In this document: in pieces, positions 36,614 through 46,331 of the stretch
Layout: every line of letters begins with the position of its first letter
Numbering within the stretch: the stretch's first letter is position 1
Notes under the pieces: generated by a model
Databases searched by the model: none
What the model was told of the DNA's origin: nothing
Seen by the model: the letters and a program-made list of their open reading frames with translations, nothing else
Made by a program: the position numbers and the translations under genes
Assembly: GCA_903879705.1 (NCBI GenBank)
Contig: CAIRMO010000145.1
Coordinates: 1 to 64,000, forward strand
Length of the DNA stretch: 64,000 bases
Direction of reading: 5' to 3'
From: an uncultured Candidatus Competibacteraceae bacterium
Lineage (GTDB): Bacteria > Pseudomonadota > Gammaproteobacteria > Competibacterales > Competibacteraceae

Positions 36614-36787
36614 TTATTTCTTGCTCATCGGCAGGCTTTCCTGCACCCGTTTGTCAAATTCAGCCTTAAAGCGATTCATCCAGTCAGCGAGAGTCTTGGT
36701 GGTGGCGGACAGCTTGTTGGCTTTGATGACCGGCCCCAGGAAGTTCTGATATTGATCGGTCATTTTCGCCATCGCGTCGTTGCTCAT
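36614..36787 (-). CDS. Small conserved-looking 57-residue protein
   Basis: Short gene encoding MSNDAMAKMTDQYQNFLGPV at its N-terminus and ending QESLPMSKK. It is helical and amphipathic with no signal peptide. GGAG lies about ten bases upstream of the ATG at 36787. No family was recognised; the spacing of hydrophobic residues and KANKLSATTKTLADW recall phasin-like granule proteins, but this is weak. It stands alone between mnmA and the bc1 operon. Confidence 0.6.
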   Translation of the reverse strand: MSNDAMAKMTDQYQNFLGPVIKANKLSATTKTLADWMNRFKAEFDKRVQESLPMSKK

Positions 36788-37133
36788 AGCGGATTACTCC
36801 AGGACGGGGTTGCTTGATCGAAAATTTCACCGTGCAGCATAATCCGGCTTTTGTTGCAGTGCAATATAAAGCCGCACGGTTGACCCCTATCGTTAAAGTC
36901 CTGCTTGCAAAGCAACAGGCGCATAGACCCCATACCCGCACTGCGGTATATTTTCCGCCGTTCCGCCGGAATCAGACTCCTGCGCCGGCTTATCCCGCCG
37001 ATCCCGTGATCCGCCCGACGTGCGCGCCCGCAGTGCATGATCGGGTTCCGGCGAACACTCAACCTATAGAACGCTCCATCATCCTTCGGGTTACCCATTA
37101 CATGAACGATCAATCCATCACCGGAGACTGCGT
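36788..37133. other. Divergent intergenic region upstream of petA
   Basis: This 346-base region lies between the minus-strand 57-residue gene and petA and should hold promoters for both. No RNA gene or conserved operator was recognised. Short open frames on both strands lack ribosome sites. Confidence 0.5.
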
Positions 37134-37733
37134 ATGAGTACGGTAGATGCCGTCAATCCCGGCAGACGCCACTTTTTGACGCTGACCGCGACCGTGGTCG
37201 GTGGCGTAGGTGCTGCCTTCGTCGCCGTCCCCTTTCTGAAATCCTGGTCGCCCAGCGAACGCGCCAAAGCCGCCGGCGCGCCGGTGGAAGCCGACTTTAG
37301 CAAGCTCGAAGAAGGCGCGTTGATGACCGTCGAATGGCGCGGCAAGCCGGTCTGGCTGCTAAAACGCTCCCAGAAAATGTTGGCTGACCTGCCTGGCCTC
37401 AAGAGTCAGTTACTCGATCCCGATTCCAACGAAGCCAGCCAGCAACCCAAATACGCTCAGAACGCTGACCGCTCGATCAAACCGGATGTTTTGGTGCTGG
37501 TCGGCATCTGCACCCATCTGGGCTGTGCGCCAACCTTCCGCCCCGACGCCGCGCCTGCCGATCTGGGGCCGGAATGGAAAGGCGGGTTCTTCTGTCCCTG
37601 CCACGGCTCCCGTTTCGACCTGGCCGGGCGGGTTTACAAGGGTGTACCCGCGCCAAAAAACCTCGAGGTGCCGTCCTACCGCTACCTCAGCGAGTCGCGG
37701 GTTCTGATTGGCGTTGATCCGGAGGCTGCATAA
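37134..37733 (+). CDS. petA: Ubiquinol-cytochrome c reductase Rieske iron-sulfur subunit
   Basis: Rieske protein of 199 residues of the bc1 complex. A Tat-type signal anchor (NPGRRHFLTLTATVVGG) is followed by the membrane helix. The 2Fe-2S ligands lie in CTHLGC and CPCHGSRFD, each supplying a Cys and a His. It oxidises ubiquinol at the Qo site and passes electrons to cytochrome c1. Its stop overlaps the petB start (TAATG). Confidence 0.96.
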   Translation: MSTVDAVNPGRRHFLTLTATVVGGVGAAFVAVPFLKSWSPSERAKAAGAPVEADFSKLEEGALMTVEWRGKPVWLLKRSQKMLADLPGLKSQLLDPDSNEASQQPKYAQNADRSIKPDVLVLVGICTHLGCAPTFRPDAAPADLGPEWKGGFFCPCHGSRFDLAGRVYKGVPAPKNLEVPSYRYLSESRVLIGVDPEAA

Positions 37734-38974
37734 TGGCGAATACCCAAGGCACAATCGGTCTGCTCGGCTGGATTGATGACCGTTTTCCGCTGACCAAAAT
37801 GATGCGCGAGCATCTGTCCGAGTACTACGCGCCGAAGAACTTTAATTTCTGGTACTTCTTCGGCTCGCTGGCGATCCTGGTGCTGGTCAATCAGATTCTG
37901 ACCGGCATCTGGCTGACCATGAACTACAAACCCGCCGCCGCCGACGCTTTCGCCTCGGTGGAATACATCATGCGCGATGTGGATTGGGGTTGGCTGCTCC
38001 GCTACATGCACTCGACTGGCGCTTCGGCCTTCTTCATCGTCATCTACCTGCACATGTTCCGGGCGATGATCTACGGCTCCTACAAAAAGCCGCGGGAGCT
38101 GATCTGGCTGTTCGGTGTGGTAATTTTTCTGTGTCTGATGGCTGAAGCGTTCATGGGCTACTTGCTGCCGTGGGGCCAGATGTCGTTCTGGGGGGCGCAG
38201 GTCATCATCAACCTGTTTAGCGCCATTCCGGTGATCGGACCAGACCTGTCGGTATGGATTCGCGGCGACTATGTGATCTCCGATGTCACCCTGAACCGGT
38301 TCTTCTCATTGCACGTCATCGCCGTGCCGCTAGTATTGCTGGGACTGGTGGTCGCGCACATCATCGCCCTGCATGAAGTCGGTTCCAACAATCCCGACGG
38401 CGTCGAGATCAAGAAGGTCAAGGGCAAGGACGGCAAACCGCTCGACGGGATTCCCTTCCATCCCTACTACACGGTCAAGGACCTGCTCGGCACGATGGTG
38501 TTCCTGATTTTCTTCGCCTTGATCATCTTCTTCATGCCGGAAATGGGCGGTTATTTCCTCGAACATCCCAACTTTGATCCAGCCGATCCGATGAAAACTC
38601 CGCTGCACATTGCCCCGGTGTGGTACTTCACCCCGTTTTACGCGATTCTGCGGGCGGTGCCGTCCTTTGCCGGAACTCAGATCTGGGGCGTCCTGGCGAT
38701 GGGCGGGGCGATTGTGATGCTGTTCTTTTTGCCGTGGCTGGATCGCAGCCCGGTCAAATCGATCCGTTATCGCGGTTGGGCGTTCAAACTGGTGCTGGCC
38801 GCTTTCGTGATCTCGTTCCTGATTTTGGGCTATTTGGGGGCATTGCCGACCACTCCGGAACGCACCGCTCTAGCCCAAATTTGTTCGTTCATCTACTTCG
38901 GCTTCTTCTTTGCGCTGCCGATCCTGCCGGCCATCGAAAAGACCAAACCGGTACCTGAACGGGTGACAAAATGA
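37733..38974 (+). CDS. petB: Cytochrome b of the bc1 complex
   Basis: Polytopic membrane protein of 413 residues with haem-ligand His pairs in the second and fourth helices (LLRYMHSTGASAFFIVIYLH, FFSLHVIAVPLVLLGLVVAH). The Qo-site PEWY-type motif appears as PVWYFTPFYA. It carries both b haems and the quinone sites. It is coupled to petA and, through ATGA, to petC. Confidence 0.97.
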   Translation: MANTQGTIGLLGWIDDRFPLTKMMREHLSEYYAPKNFNFWYFFGSLAILVLVNQILTGIWLTMNYKPAAADAFASVEYIMRDVDWGWLLRYMHSTGASAFFIVIYLHMFRAMIYGSYKKPRELIWLFGVVIFLCLMAEAFMGYLLPWGQMSFWGAQVIINLFSAIPVIGPDLSVWIRGDYVISDVTLNRFFSLHVIAVPLVLLGLVVAHIIALHEVGSNNPDGVEIKKVKGKDGKPLDGIPFHPYYTVKDLLGTMVFLIFFALIIFFMPEMGGYFLEHPNFDPADPMKTPLHIAPVWYFTPFYAILRAVPSFAGTQIWGVLAMGGAIVMLFFLPWLDRSPVKSIRYRGWAFKLVLAAFVISFLILGYLGALPTTPERTALAQICSFIYFGFFFALPILPAIEKTKPVPERVTK

Positions 38975-39714
38975 AAAAAATCATTGTTTTATTGGCATTT
39001 CTGGCGCTGCCAGGCTTGAGCAGCGCTACCAGCGCTGAGGGCTATCCACTCGCGAAAGCCCCCATTGACCTGCACGACCAGCCCTCGTTGCAGCGGGGTG
39101 CCCAGCTGTTCGTCAACTACTGCATGGGTTGTCATTCGCTGGATTATCAGCGCTATAACCGCATGGCCCGCGACATTGGCCTGACCGATGACCAGGTCAA
39201 GGACAACCTGATCTTCACCAGCGCCAAGATCGGCGACACCATGAAAAACGCTATGCCCAAGGCGGACGCCAAACGCTGGTTCGGAGTCGCTCCGCCGGAT
39301 TTATCGGTGATCGCCCGGGCGCGGGGTGTGGACTATCTCTACAATTACTTGCAAACCTTCTACCTGGACCCGACCCGGCCCTTTGGCGTCAACAACTTCG
39401 TATTTCCGAATGCCGGGATGCCGCATGTGCTGTGGGAGTTGCAGGGAATGCAAAAGCCGGTCTACGCCGTACACAAGGACGCCGCTGGAACCGAAGTCAA
39501 GACGCTCACCGGTTTTGAATTGGTTCAGCCCGGCACACTGACTCCGCCGGAGTACAAGGAAGCGACCGCCGATCTGGTCAACTTCCTGGCCTATGTCGGT
39601 GAACCGATCAAGCTGGAACGGCAGCGGATTGGAATCTGGGTGTTGCTCTTCCTGGCGCTGGCGACCGTGGTGTTCTACCTGCTCAAGAAAGAGTACTGGA
39701 AGGACGTGCATTAA
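38971..39714 (+). CDS. petC: Cytochrome c1 of the bc1 complex
   Basis: Periplasmic haem subunit of 247 residues. A signal peptide (KKIIVLLAFLALPGLSSA) precedes the haem motif CMGCH in FVNYCMGCHSLDYQRYNRM. The axial Met is probably in NAGMPHVLW. A C-terminal helix (IWVLLFLALATVVFYLLKK) anchors it. The start overlaps the petB stop. It is the last gene of petABC and is followed by a strong hairpin. Confidence 0.96.
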   Translation: MKKIIVLLAFLALPGLSSATSAEGYPLAKAPIDLHDQPSLQRGAQLFVNYCMGCHSLDYQRYNRMARDIGLTDDQVKDNLIFTSAKIGDTMKNAMPKADAKRWFGVAPPDLSVIARARGVDYLYNYLQTFYLDPTRPFGVNNFVFPNAGMPHVLWELQGMQKPVYAVHKDAAGTEVKTLTGFELVQPGTLTPPEYKEATADLVNFLAYVGEPIKLERQRIGIWVLLFLALATVVFYLLKKEYWKDVH

Positions 39715-39720
39715 CCGACA

Positions 39721-39745
39721 GGCAGGGAGGCTCCGCCTCCCTGCC
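39721..39745 (+). terminator. Perfect hairpin after petC
   Basis: GGCAGGGAGG, loop CTCCG, CCTCCCTGCC: a 10-bp perfect stem starting six bases after the petC stop. There is no immediate T run (TTTTT follows about 15 bases later), so it may attenuate or stabilise the transcript rather than fully terminate it. Confidence 0.65.
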
Positions 39746-39790
39746 ACTGATTCCCGATTTTTAAACTCCCTACTTGCTCACTGATCCGCC

Positions 39791-40183
39791 ATGACTTCGA
39801 CCCGGCCTTACCTGATCCGCGCTCTGTATGAGTGGATTGAAGACAACAACATGACGCCCCACCTCCTGGTCAATACCGAAGCCTCGGGAGTCACGGTGCC
39901 TAAGCAGCACGTCCGAGAGGGACAGATCATCCTCAATATCACCCCCTCTGCGGTACACAATCTGCGGATGGGCAACGACTGGATCGAGTTCAGCGCCCGA
40001 TTCGGGGGGGCCGCCCGTGCGATTCAGATTCCAGTGCAAGCAGTGCTGGCGATTTATGCGCGGGAAAATGGTCAAGGCATGGCGTTTAGCGAGGAGCCGG
40101 GTAGCGACGAACCGTCACCCGACGCGCCGCCGGAAAAGCCCGCCGCTCGCGTGCGGAAGCCGGTGCTGAAGATCGTGAAGTAA
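39791..40183 (+). CDS. sspB: ClpXP adaptor, stringent starvation protein B
   Basis: SspB of 130 residues delivers ssrA-tagged proteins to ClpXP. The N-terminal domain is clear (RPYLIRALYEWIEDNNMTPH and EGQIILNITPSAVHNLRMGN). The flexible acidic linker is followed by the short C-terminal ClpX-binding tail KPVLKIVK. In many gammaproteobacteria the order is petABC-sspA-sspB; here sspA is absent and sspB follows petC by 77 bases. Confidence 0.93.
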   Translation: MTSTRPYLIRALYEWIEDNNMTPHLLVNTEASGVTVPKQHVREGQIILNITPSAVHNLRMGNDWIEFSARFGGAARAIQIPVQAVLAIYARENGQGMAFSEEPGSDEPSPDAPPEKPAARVRKPVLKIVK

Positions 40184-40257
40184 CGCAATGGAGCAGCGGA
40201 ACCGGTTCTTGACCTGCTACCGGCTGTCAGGTAGCAATCTTCTCTGAGGTATGTAAA

Positions 40258-40863
40258 ATGCCGTACAGCAGCTTTAGTCTGAAAAGGGTAAAAACCGAAC
40301 TTAACATAAATATCATTGAAACTCAGGGTGCCTTTGAAAAAATAGAACCTGTTGAAATGAGTAAGATACTAAAAACCATATTAGAAGAACATATCCCTTT
40401 GGCCATTTCAATTAATACGGAGAAAGCCCGATCAGAATTGATTATAGCTAATATCCTGGTTGAAGTTCGGAGACGATTCAAGCACAAGATCAGCCTGTTT
40501 TCCGGGATAGAATTTAATGTAGACAAAGAAAAAGACCTGAATGGTTTTTGTGATTTTATTATTAGTAATTCACCGGAACAGTTGACCTTGAATTCGCCAG
40601 TTATTGCGATTGTAGAAGCAAAAAATGAAAATATGGTAGGCGGTTTGGGTCAATGTGTTGCCGAGATGGTCGCAGCAACTATTTTTAACAGCCAAGAAAA
40701 AAAAACCGTGGAAAAAATTTATGGTGCGGTGACTTCCGGTACTGCCTGGCAGTTTTTAAGGTTGACCGGCAATAATGCAGAAATTGATTTGAAAGAATAT
40801 TTTATTGATAATCCAGGAAAGATTATCGGCATATTATCAGCAATGGTCGAACAAAGCGCCTGA
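40258..40863 (+). CDS. AT-rich protein with PD-(D/E)XK-like nuclease pattern
   Basis: Protein of 201 residues, not assigned to a named family. A possible nuclease core is seen: an early Glu in RSELIIANILVEVRRR, then GFCDFIISNS and IAIVEAKNEN, which fit the D...ExK arrangement of the restriction-endonuclease-like fold. GGLGQCVAEM follows, as in several such families. The gene is clearly more AT-rich than sspB and dolP on either side and so looks acquired. No methylase or helicase adjoins. A weak TGAGGT ribosome site precedes the ATG. Catalytic activity is inferred only. Confidence 0.65.
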   Translation: MPYSSFSLKRVKTELNINIIETQGAFEKIEPVEMSKILKTILEEHIPLAISINTEKARSELIIANILVEVRRRFKHKISLFSGIEFNVDKEKDLNGFCDFIISNSPEQLTLNSPVIAIVEAKNENMVGGLGQCVAEMVAATIFNSQEKKTVEKIYGAVTSGTAWQFLRLTGNNAEIDLKEYFIDNPGKIIGILSAMVEQSA

Positions 40864-40883
40864 GCGATATTTATCAATTCGAT

Positions 40884-42558
<1,675 letters not shown>

Positions 42559-42570
42559 GGCAAACCCCTT

Positions 42571-42598
42571 ACTGTGGATATACACAGTCTGACTGTGT
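42571..42598. promoter_or_regulatory. Palindromic operator candidate with three alternating half-sites
   Basis: ACTGTG (42571), ACACAGT (42582-42588) and ACTGTGT (42592-42598) form two overlapping dyads. The second is a perfect 7-bp repeat about a 3-bp centre. It lies 12 bases upstream of the XRE regulator ATG and 122 bases upstream of the peptide gene, well placed for autoregulation. Confidence 0.65.
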
Positions 42599-42720
42599 GG
42601 TTTCAGGTATTTGAGTTTAGCACAATCATTGGTGACAAGCGTCTTCCGCTAAGATAGAACGGGTGGTGCTATCTAGCACAATGTTGAATCTACCACCTAT
42701 AATTGCCCAAGGAGCAAACC

Positions 42721-42840
42721 ATGAGTTACCAAAAACCAACGATTGTTGCGATCAACAAGCCTACTGGCAGCTATGCTGCGGGATGTCCTCCGAAAGAAGG
42801 CAGTGGGTCTTTTTGTAAGCGATGTGATCGTGCACAGTAG
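42721..42840 (+). CDS. Candidate RiPP precursor peptide, 39 residues
   Basis: Small gene with an excellent ribosome site (AAGGAG, six bases before ATG). The peptide begins MSYQKPTIVAINKPTGSYAA and ends GCPPKEGSGSFCKRCDRAQ. Cysteines are at 22, 32 and 35, after a leader-like N-terminal half. It lies 80 bases upstream of a radical SAM/SPASM enzyme on the same strand, the usual setting for a ribosomally made, post-translationally modified peptide. The leader/core boundary and the modification are unknown; thioether or Cys-linked crosslinks are plausible given the Cys and SPASM domain. It could be a small unmodified peptide, but size, position and start signal argue otherwise. Confidence 0.75.
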   Translation: MSYQKPTIVAINKPTGSYAAGCPPKEGSGSFCKRCDRAQ

Positions 42841-42852
42841 GATTTAAACGGT

Positions 42853-42879
42853 GAGGTTCGTGGTTTCGCTACGAACCTC
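42853..42879 (+). promoter_or_regulatory. Hairpin between peptide gene and maturase
   Basis: GAGGTTCGT (42853-42861) pairs perfectly with ACGAACCTC (42871-42879) across a nine-base loop, 12 bases after the peptide stop. No T run follows at once. Such hairpins often leave the precursor transcript in excess over downstream enzymes by partial termination or processing. Confidence 0.7.
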
Positions 42880-42920
42880 ATATTTAGACCAATCTACATT
42901 TAGATATAGGAATACCTGCT

Positions 42921-44375
42921 ATGTTTTATCGACTCTGCAAAGACACGTTTATACGCAACATTCAAGGGTATGGTTATATCTCTTCTCAACTCACTCGTCA
43001 CGATCGAGTTTATGATCAGGCTGGAGCTTATTTCTTAATGGCGATTGATCGCACTCCACGTCATTTTGAAGAAATTTTAGAGCGGGCTTCTGCTTTTTTC
43101 ATTGATGCCCCAATTGGTGAACTCAATATTGACTTGCTTGCTTTTCTGGATGATCTTGAAGAAAATCAGTATATAGTAGCTGGCGAAGACGAAAAACAAC
43201 TCTCATATCGAGAGCCGCGATTTTCCTATGCAATGGCAAATCCTAAAACGGCTGTACACAATTTTCGTCAATCGACCGATAAACAATCCTACACGGATAC
43301 TGCTGATTTCTTTTATGGGCTTTTTCGTAACTCTCCCCATATTTTTTCAGCTCAGATTGAATTAACTAATCGTTGTAATGAAAAATGCCTCCACTGCTAT
43401 ATTCCACATGAACAGAAAGTGGAGACTTTAGAAACCCCGCTCATAGAGAAAGTTCTTCATCAATTAGCAGAAATGGGAACGCTCGGACTAACTCTTAGTG
43501 GTGGTGAAGTTTTTCTTCATCCTGATGTTGAGAAAATTCTCCAGTTAGCGTGCCAACTCGATTTCTCAATCAGCATCCTGAGTAACCTAACCCCGATGAA
43601 ATCTCGCCATATCTCTTTGCTGAAAGAGATTAACCCATCGCTAGTGCAGACATCGTTATATAGCATGGATGCTGATGAACATGATCGGATCACTCAACTT
43701 AAAGGGTCTCATACCAAAACCTTAAAAGCTTTGGAATTGTTGATAGAAAATGATATTCCAGTTCAGATTTCCTGTCCAGTGATGCGCACTAATCTTCATG
43801 CTTACCGATCAGTTCTGGAATGGGCGCAACGTCATCGCTGCAAAGCACAAACTGACTTTATTATGATGGCGCGCACTGATTTCTCTACTGAAAATTTGGT
43901 AGAACGAATCACACTGGAAGAGCAAGAATTATTGCTAAAAGACATTTTGGAAGTGGATATCGATTATGGTGGATTACTTGAGGAAACACATAAACTTAAA
44001 ACTATTGAAGAGCGTGCCAATGAACCTGTTTGTGGTGTAGCTGTAGATAATTTGTGCTTATCAGCCAGTGGCACTTTTTACCCCTGCTCAGGATGGCAAG
44101 GACTACCAGTCGGAGATGCCAGAACCCAAAATGTTCGTGATATATGGGAAAATTCCCCTCAACTTAATGAGTTACGACAAATCACCAAAGGATCATTTCC
44201 TCGCTGTCTTTCCTGTACTGAACAAGAATTCTGCGCAATGTGTCTAGTCCGAAATTTTAACGAAAGTAATGGGGATATGTTCAAAATTAACCCTCATTTC
44301 TGTGAGTCAGCAGCGCTTAACCGGAAATTAGTCAAAGAACATTATGCCAAGATTGGAAGATCTGACTACTTTTAA
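42921..44375 (+). CDS. Radical SAM/SPASM peptide maturase with PqqD-like N-terminus
   Basis: Enzyme of 484 residues. The first 100 or so look like a PqqD-type winged-helix peptide-binding domain (AYFLMAIDRTPRHFEEIL, LAFLDDLEENQYIVAGE). The radical SAM motif CNEKCLHC starts near residue 152, and TLSGGEVFLHPD supplies the GGE SAM-binding motif. The C-terminal SPASM region has many Cys (CGVAVDNLCLSASGTFYPC, CLSCTEQEFCAMC) for auxiliary 4Fe-4S clusters. The family modifies peptides at carbon positions. It lies 80 bases after the 39-residue peptide and overlaps the amidohydrolase by 32 bases. The DNA is AT-rich compared with the core genome. The subfamily was not identified. Confidence 0.88.
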   Translation: MFYRLCKDTFIRNIQGYGYISSQLTRHDRVYDQAGAYFLMAIDRTPRHFEEILERASAFFIDAPIGELNIDLLAFLDDLEENQYIVAGEDEKQLSYREPRFSYAMANPKTAVHNFRQSTDKQSYTDTADFFYGLFRNSPHIFSAQIELTNRCNEKCLHCYIPHEQKVETLETPLIEKVLHQLAEMGTLGLTLSGGEVFLHPDVEKILQLACQLDFSISILSNLTPMKSRHISLLKEINPSLVQTSLYSMDADEHDRITQLKGSHTKTLKALELLIENDIPVQISCPVMRTNLHAYRSVLEWAQRHRCKAQTDFIMMARTDFSTENLVERITLEEQELLLKDILEVDIDYGGLLEETHKLKTIEERANEPVCGVAVDNLCLSASGTFYPCSGWQGLPVGDARTQNVRDIWENSPQLNELRQITKGSFPRCLSCTEQEFCAMCLVRNFNESNGDMFKINPHFCESAALNRKLVKEHYAKIGRSDYF

Positions 44376-45108
44376 TCCTTTTATTATTTGGGATGCTCAT
44401 GTCCATATAGGACGATTTCAAGATATTTATTTTGACCCCATCCAAATAGCACTCGATCTAATCAGCTTAGGGGTACAACGATGGGTTGTTTCCTCCACTA
44501 CACTTTGTGAAGGAATAGGCAGCTTTAATGAATCACTTGGAGAATTTGATGCAATGGAGTCTGTTGCACTAGGCTGTGCTATCCCTTTTCTCTGGGTAGT
44601 TCCAGAAATGGTAGGTAAACTGGAAAATTATATTGAACCACGATTTCGGGGACTTAAGGTTCATGCTCGTGCCCATCGCTGGAGTCCTAATGGTGTTGCT
44701 CTTCAGTCTGTTGCCAGAATAGCAGCCGAAAGAAATATACCACTAAAATTGCATACTGGAGGACAATTACGTTGTGATGCTGGAGCTTATTATAAGCTTT
44801 GCCGTAATAATGTTAATACAAAATTTATTCTCGCTCATGGGCGGCCTGTAGATCAAGCATTGGTAATTTTAAAAGAATGTCCTAATGTTTTCGTCGATAC
44901 AGCTTTTATGCCTATGGATGATGTAGCTATGCTGGTTCGTTATGATATGAGTGATCGAATTTTTTTTGGTAGTGACTACCCACTTGATCAGTTATTTTAT
45001 CCTGATGAATCTTTGAAAACCCGATATCGCAATTCTTTAAAAGAATTACAGAATGTTGTTCCGAATACGATATTTAAAAATAATCTTTCACGATGCCTTT
45101 TTGAATAA
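44344..45108 (+). CDS. Metal-dependent amidohydrolase (TIM barrel) of the peptide cluster
   Basis: Protein of 254 residues of the amidohydrolase-2/ACMSD-like superfamily. Metal-binding elements are visible: WDAHVHIGRF near the start, LKVHARAHRW, KLHTGGQL, FILAHGRPVD and the late Asp in IFFGSDYPLD. It probably hydrolyses or decarboxylates a small substrate or peptide bond. Its start lies inside the end of the radical SAM gene, implying coupled expression. It could cut the leader, tailor the peptide or provide immunity; which of these cannot be told from sequence. Confidence 0.8.
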   Translation: MPRLEDLTTFNPFIIWDAHVHIGRFQDIYFDPIQIALDLISLGVQRWVVSSTTLCEGIGSFNESLGEFDAMESVALGCAIPFLWVVPEMVGKLENYIEPRFRGLKVHARAHRWSPNGVALQSVARIAAERNIPLKLHTGGQLRCDAGAYYKLCRNNVNTKFILAHGRPVDQALVILKECPNVFVDTAFMPMDDVAMLVRYDMSDRIFFGSDYPLDQLFYPDESLKTRYRNSLKELQNVVPNTIFKNNLSRCLFE

Positions 45109-45145
45109 TATGTCTAAATATTTTTTAACCAAGAGGATTTTTGCA

Positions 45146-45224
45146 ATGAAGAAGCAGGCCAAAATTATTTTATCAACTCTCAATCTTGGATTAGAACAGG
45201 TGGCAAAAATCAACCAAGCTGATT
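45146..45224 (+). pseudogene. Truncated AT-rich gene start at island edge
   Basis: About 26 codons with a good ribosome site (AAGAGGA) begin MKKQAKIILSTLNLGLEQVA. At about 45224 the base composition changes sharply to GC-rich and the frame continues only as unlike sequence to 45334. The start looks like the remains of a fourth cluster gene, or a very short second peptide, cut at the junction. On the other strand the GC-rich side begins with a short tail reading MYSGWELVYRAEW that ends at 45224, also a remnant. Confidence 0.55.
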
Positions 45225-45307
45225 CAGGGCGGGGGCGTGACGGGCGTCGTTTCCGCCCACTCCGCCCGATAGACCAGTTCCCAGCCACTGTACATCCAAA
45301 CTTGCAA

Positions 45308-45796
45308 CTACAATTCACCGGCTTCTTTCATTAGCAGATTGATGATCTCCGGAGAGAGCCACAAACCCGCTTGCTGAAGTTGATCAAGCCCTTCTTTGAC
45401 CGACCGTAATAAACTCCGGCGTTTGGCTAAAACCAACACCCCACCCGTGCCCAGAATGGCTATCCCCAGAGTGCTGGCGCAACGACGCGCTGCCCGGTCG
45501 TCCAGTACGGCCCGATACCGTGGATTCTCCAGCGCGAATGTCAACACCGCCGATTCCCCTGCTCCCAAATTCCATGCTGTAACCCGTGGCGACAACCCAA
45601 CCGGCGTCGGTTTAGCCCAAGGGGCAGCCTGGAGTCCCAAAGCTGCTTGATCCAAGTGGCCGCCCGCCACGACTTCCTGCCAAACGACTTCCGGGATCAC
45701 AATCTCACGGAACAGTTGCGGCAGTAATTCAGCTTGACCGCTGCGCATGAGAACGATGAGTGGCGAAGCATTGACTACGACCTGCTCAATCCGCAT
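45308..45796 (-). CDS. DUF3368 PIN-like toxin
   Basis: Predicted nuclease toxin of 162 residues. The N-terminal MRIEQVVVNASPLIVLMRSG and the pattern LGAGESAVLTFALENPRYRAVLDDRAARR carry the Asp/Glu residues of the PIN-like fold, and LGIAILGTGGVLVLAKR follows, as in DUF3368 proteins. The start overlaps the end of the UPF0175 gene, its usual antitoxin partner. Part of a type II toxin-antitoxin module. GC-rich, unlike the AT-rich cluster just upstream. Confidence 0.85.
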   Translation of the reverse strand: MRIEQVVVNASPLIVLMRSGQAELLPQLFREIVIPEVVWQEVVAGGHLDQAALGLQAAPWAKPTPVGLSPRVTAWNLGAGESAVLTFALENPRYRAVLDDRAARRCASTLGIAILGTGGVLVLAKRRSLLRSVKEGLDQLQQAGLWLSPEIINLLMKEAGEL

Positions 45797-46040
45797 CCTG
45801 AAGCTCCCCATGCAATTCATCCGGGGTGTATTGAAGAGGGCAAACCTGGAAGCGAGACAGCGCGGTAATAAAAGCGCCACGGGATAATCCCGCGATCTCA
45901 GCCGCTCGCTCCTGAGAAATCAGCCCGAGTTCATACCACTTCACCGCTGCCGTTTGACGCAGGGCGTCGGCCATTTCTTCCGGGTCTTTACGAAGCAGGG
46001 CAAAGGCAATTTCCGGGAGATGCAGGGTAATTTGCGTCAT
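45786..46040 (-). CDS. UPF0175 antitoxin
   Basis: Small DNA-binding protein of 84 residues. The motif LRQTAAVKWYELGLISQERA and AAEIAGLSRGAFITALSRF are diagnostic for UPF0175, whose members pair with DUF3368 toxins. It should neutralise the toxin and repress the operon. The stop lies 11 bases inside the toxin frame, indicating coupling. Confidence 0.88.
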   Translation of the reverse strand: MTQITLHLPEIAFALLRKDPEEMADALRQTAAVKWYELGLISQERAAEIAGLSRGAFITALSRFQVCPLQYTPDELHGELQDAD

Positions 46041-46043
46041 TGG

Positions 46044-46331
46044 TCAGTACTCCATGGATTTACGGACACACGCTTCGTAGCCGGCCTGCTTGAAATGATG
46101 ATCGTAAGTCAGCGCCCGGCGAATATGGCATTGCTGCATGACCAGAAACGAGATGCAATCAGTCAAGGACCATTCTTTGTCACCGCGCTCATGGTGCAAA
46201 CGCATTCCGGCTTTAAATAGCGACGGGGAAGCCGGAATCCACTCCCATTCTGATGCGGTTTGAATTTCCTGAACCGCCGAATGCACTTTTGGGCGATCAA
46301 CCGGCATGGATAAACCGGAAGGAACGCCCAA
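46044..46331 (-). pseudogene. PIN-domain toxin, N-terminally truncated
   Basis: About 95 codons contain the C-terminal part of a PIN domain: RGDKEWSLTDCISFLVMQQC and ALTYDHHFKQAGYEA, with the central and C-terminal acidic residues. The N-terminal strand with the first catalytic Asp is missing; its place is taken by the end of the AF2212-type antitoxin frame. It is probably inactive. The usual length of the family is about 130-140 residues. Confidence 0.75.
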
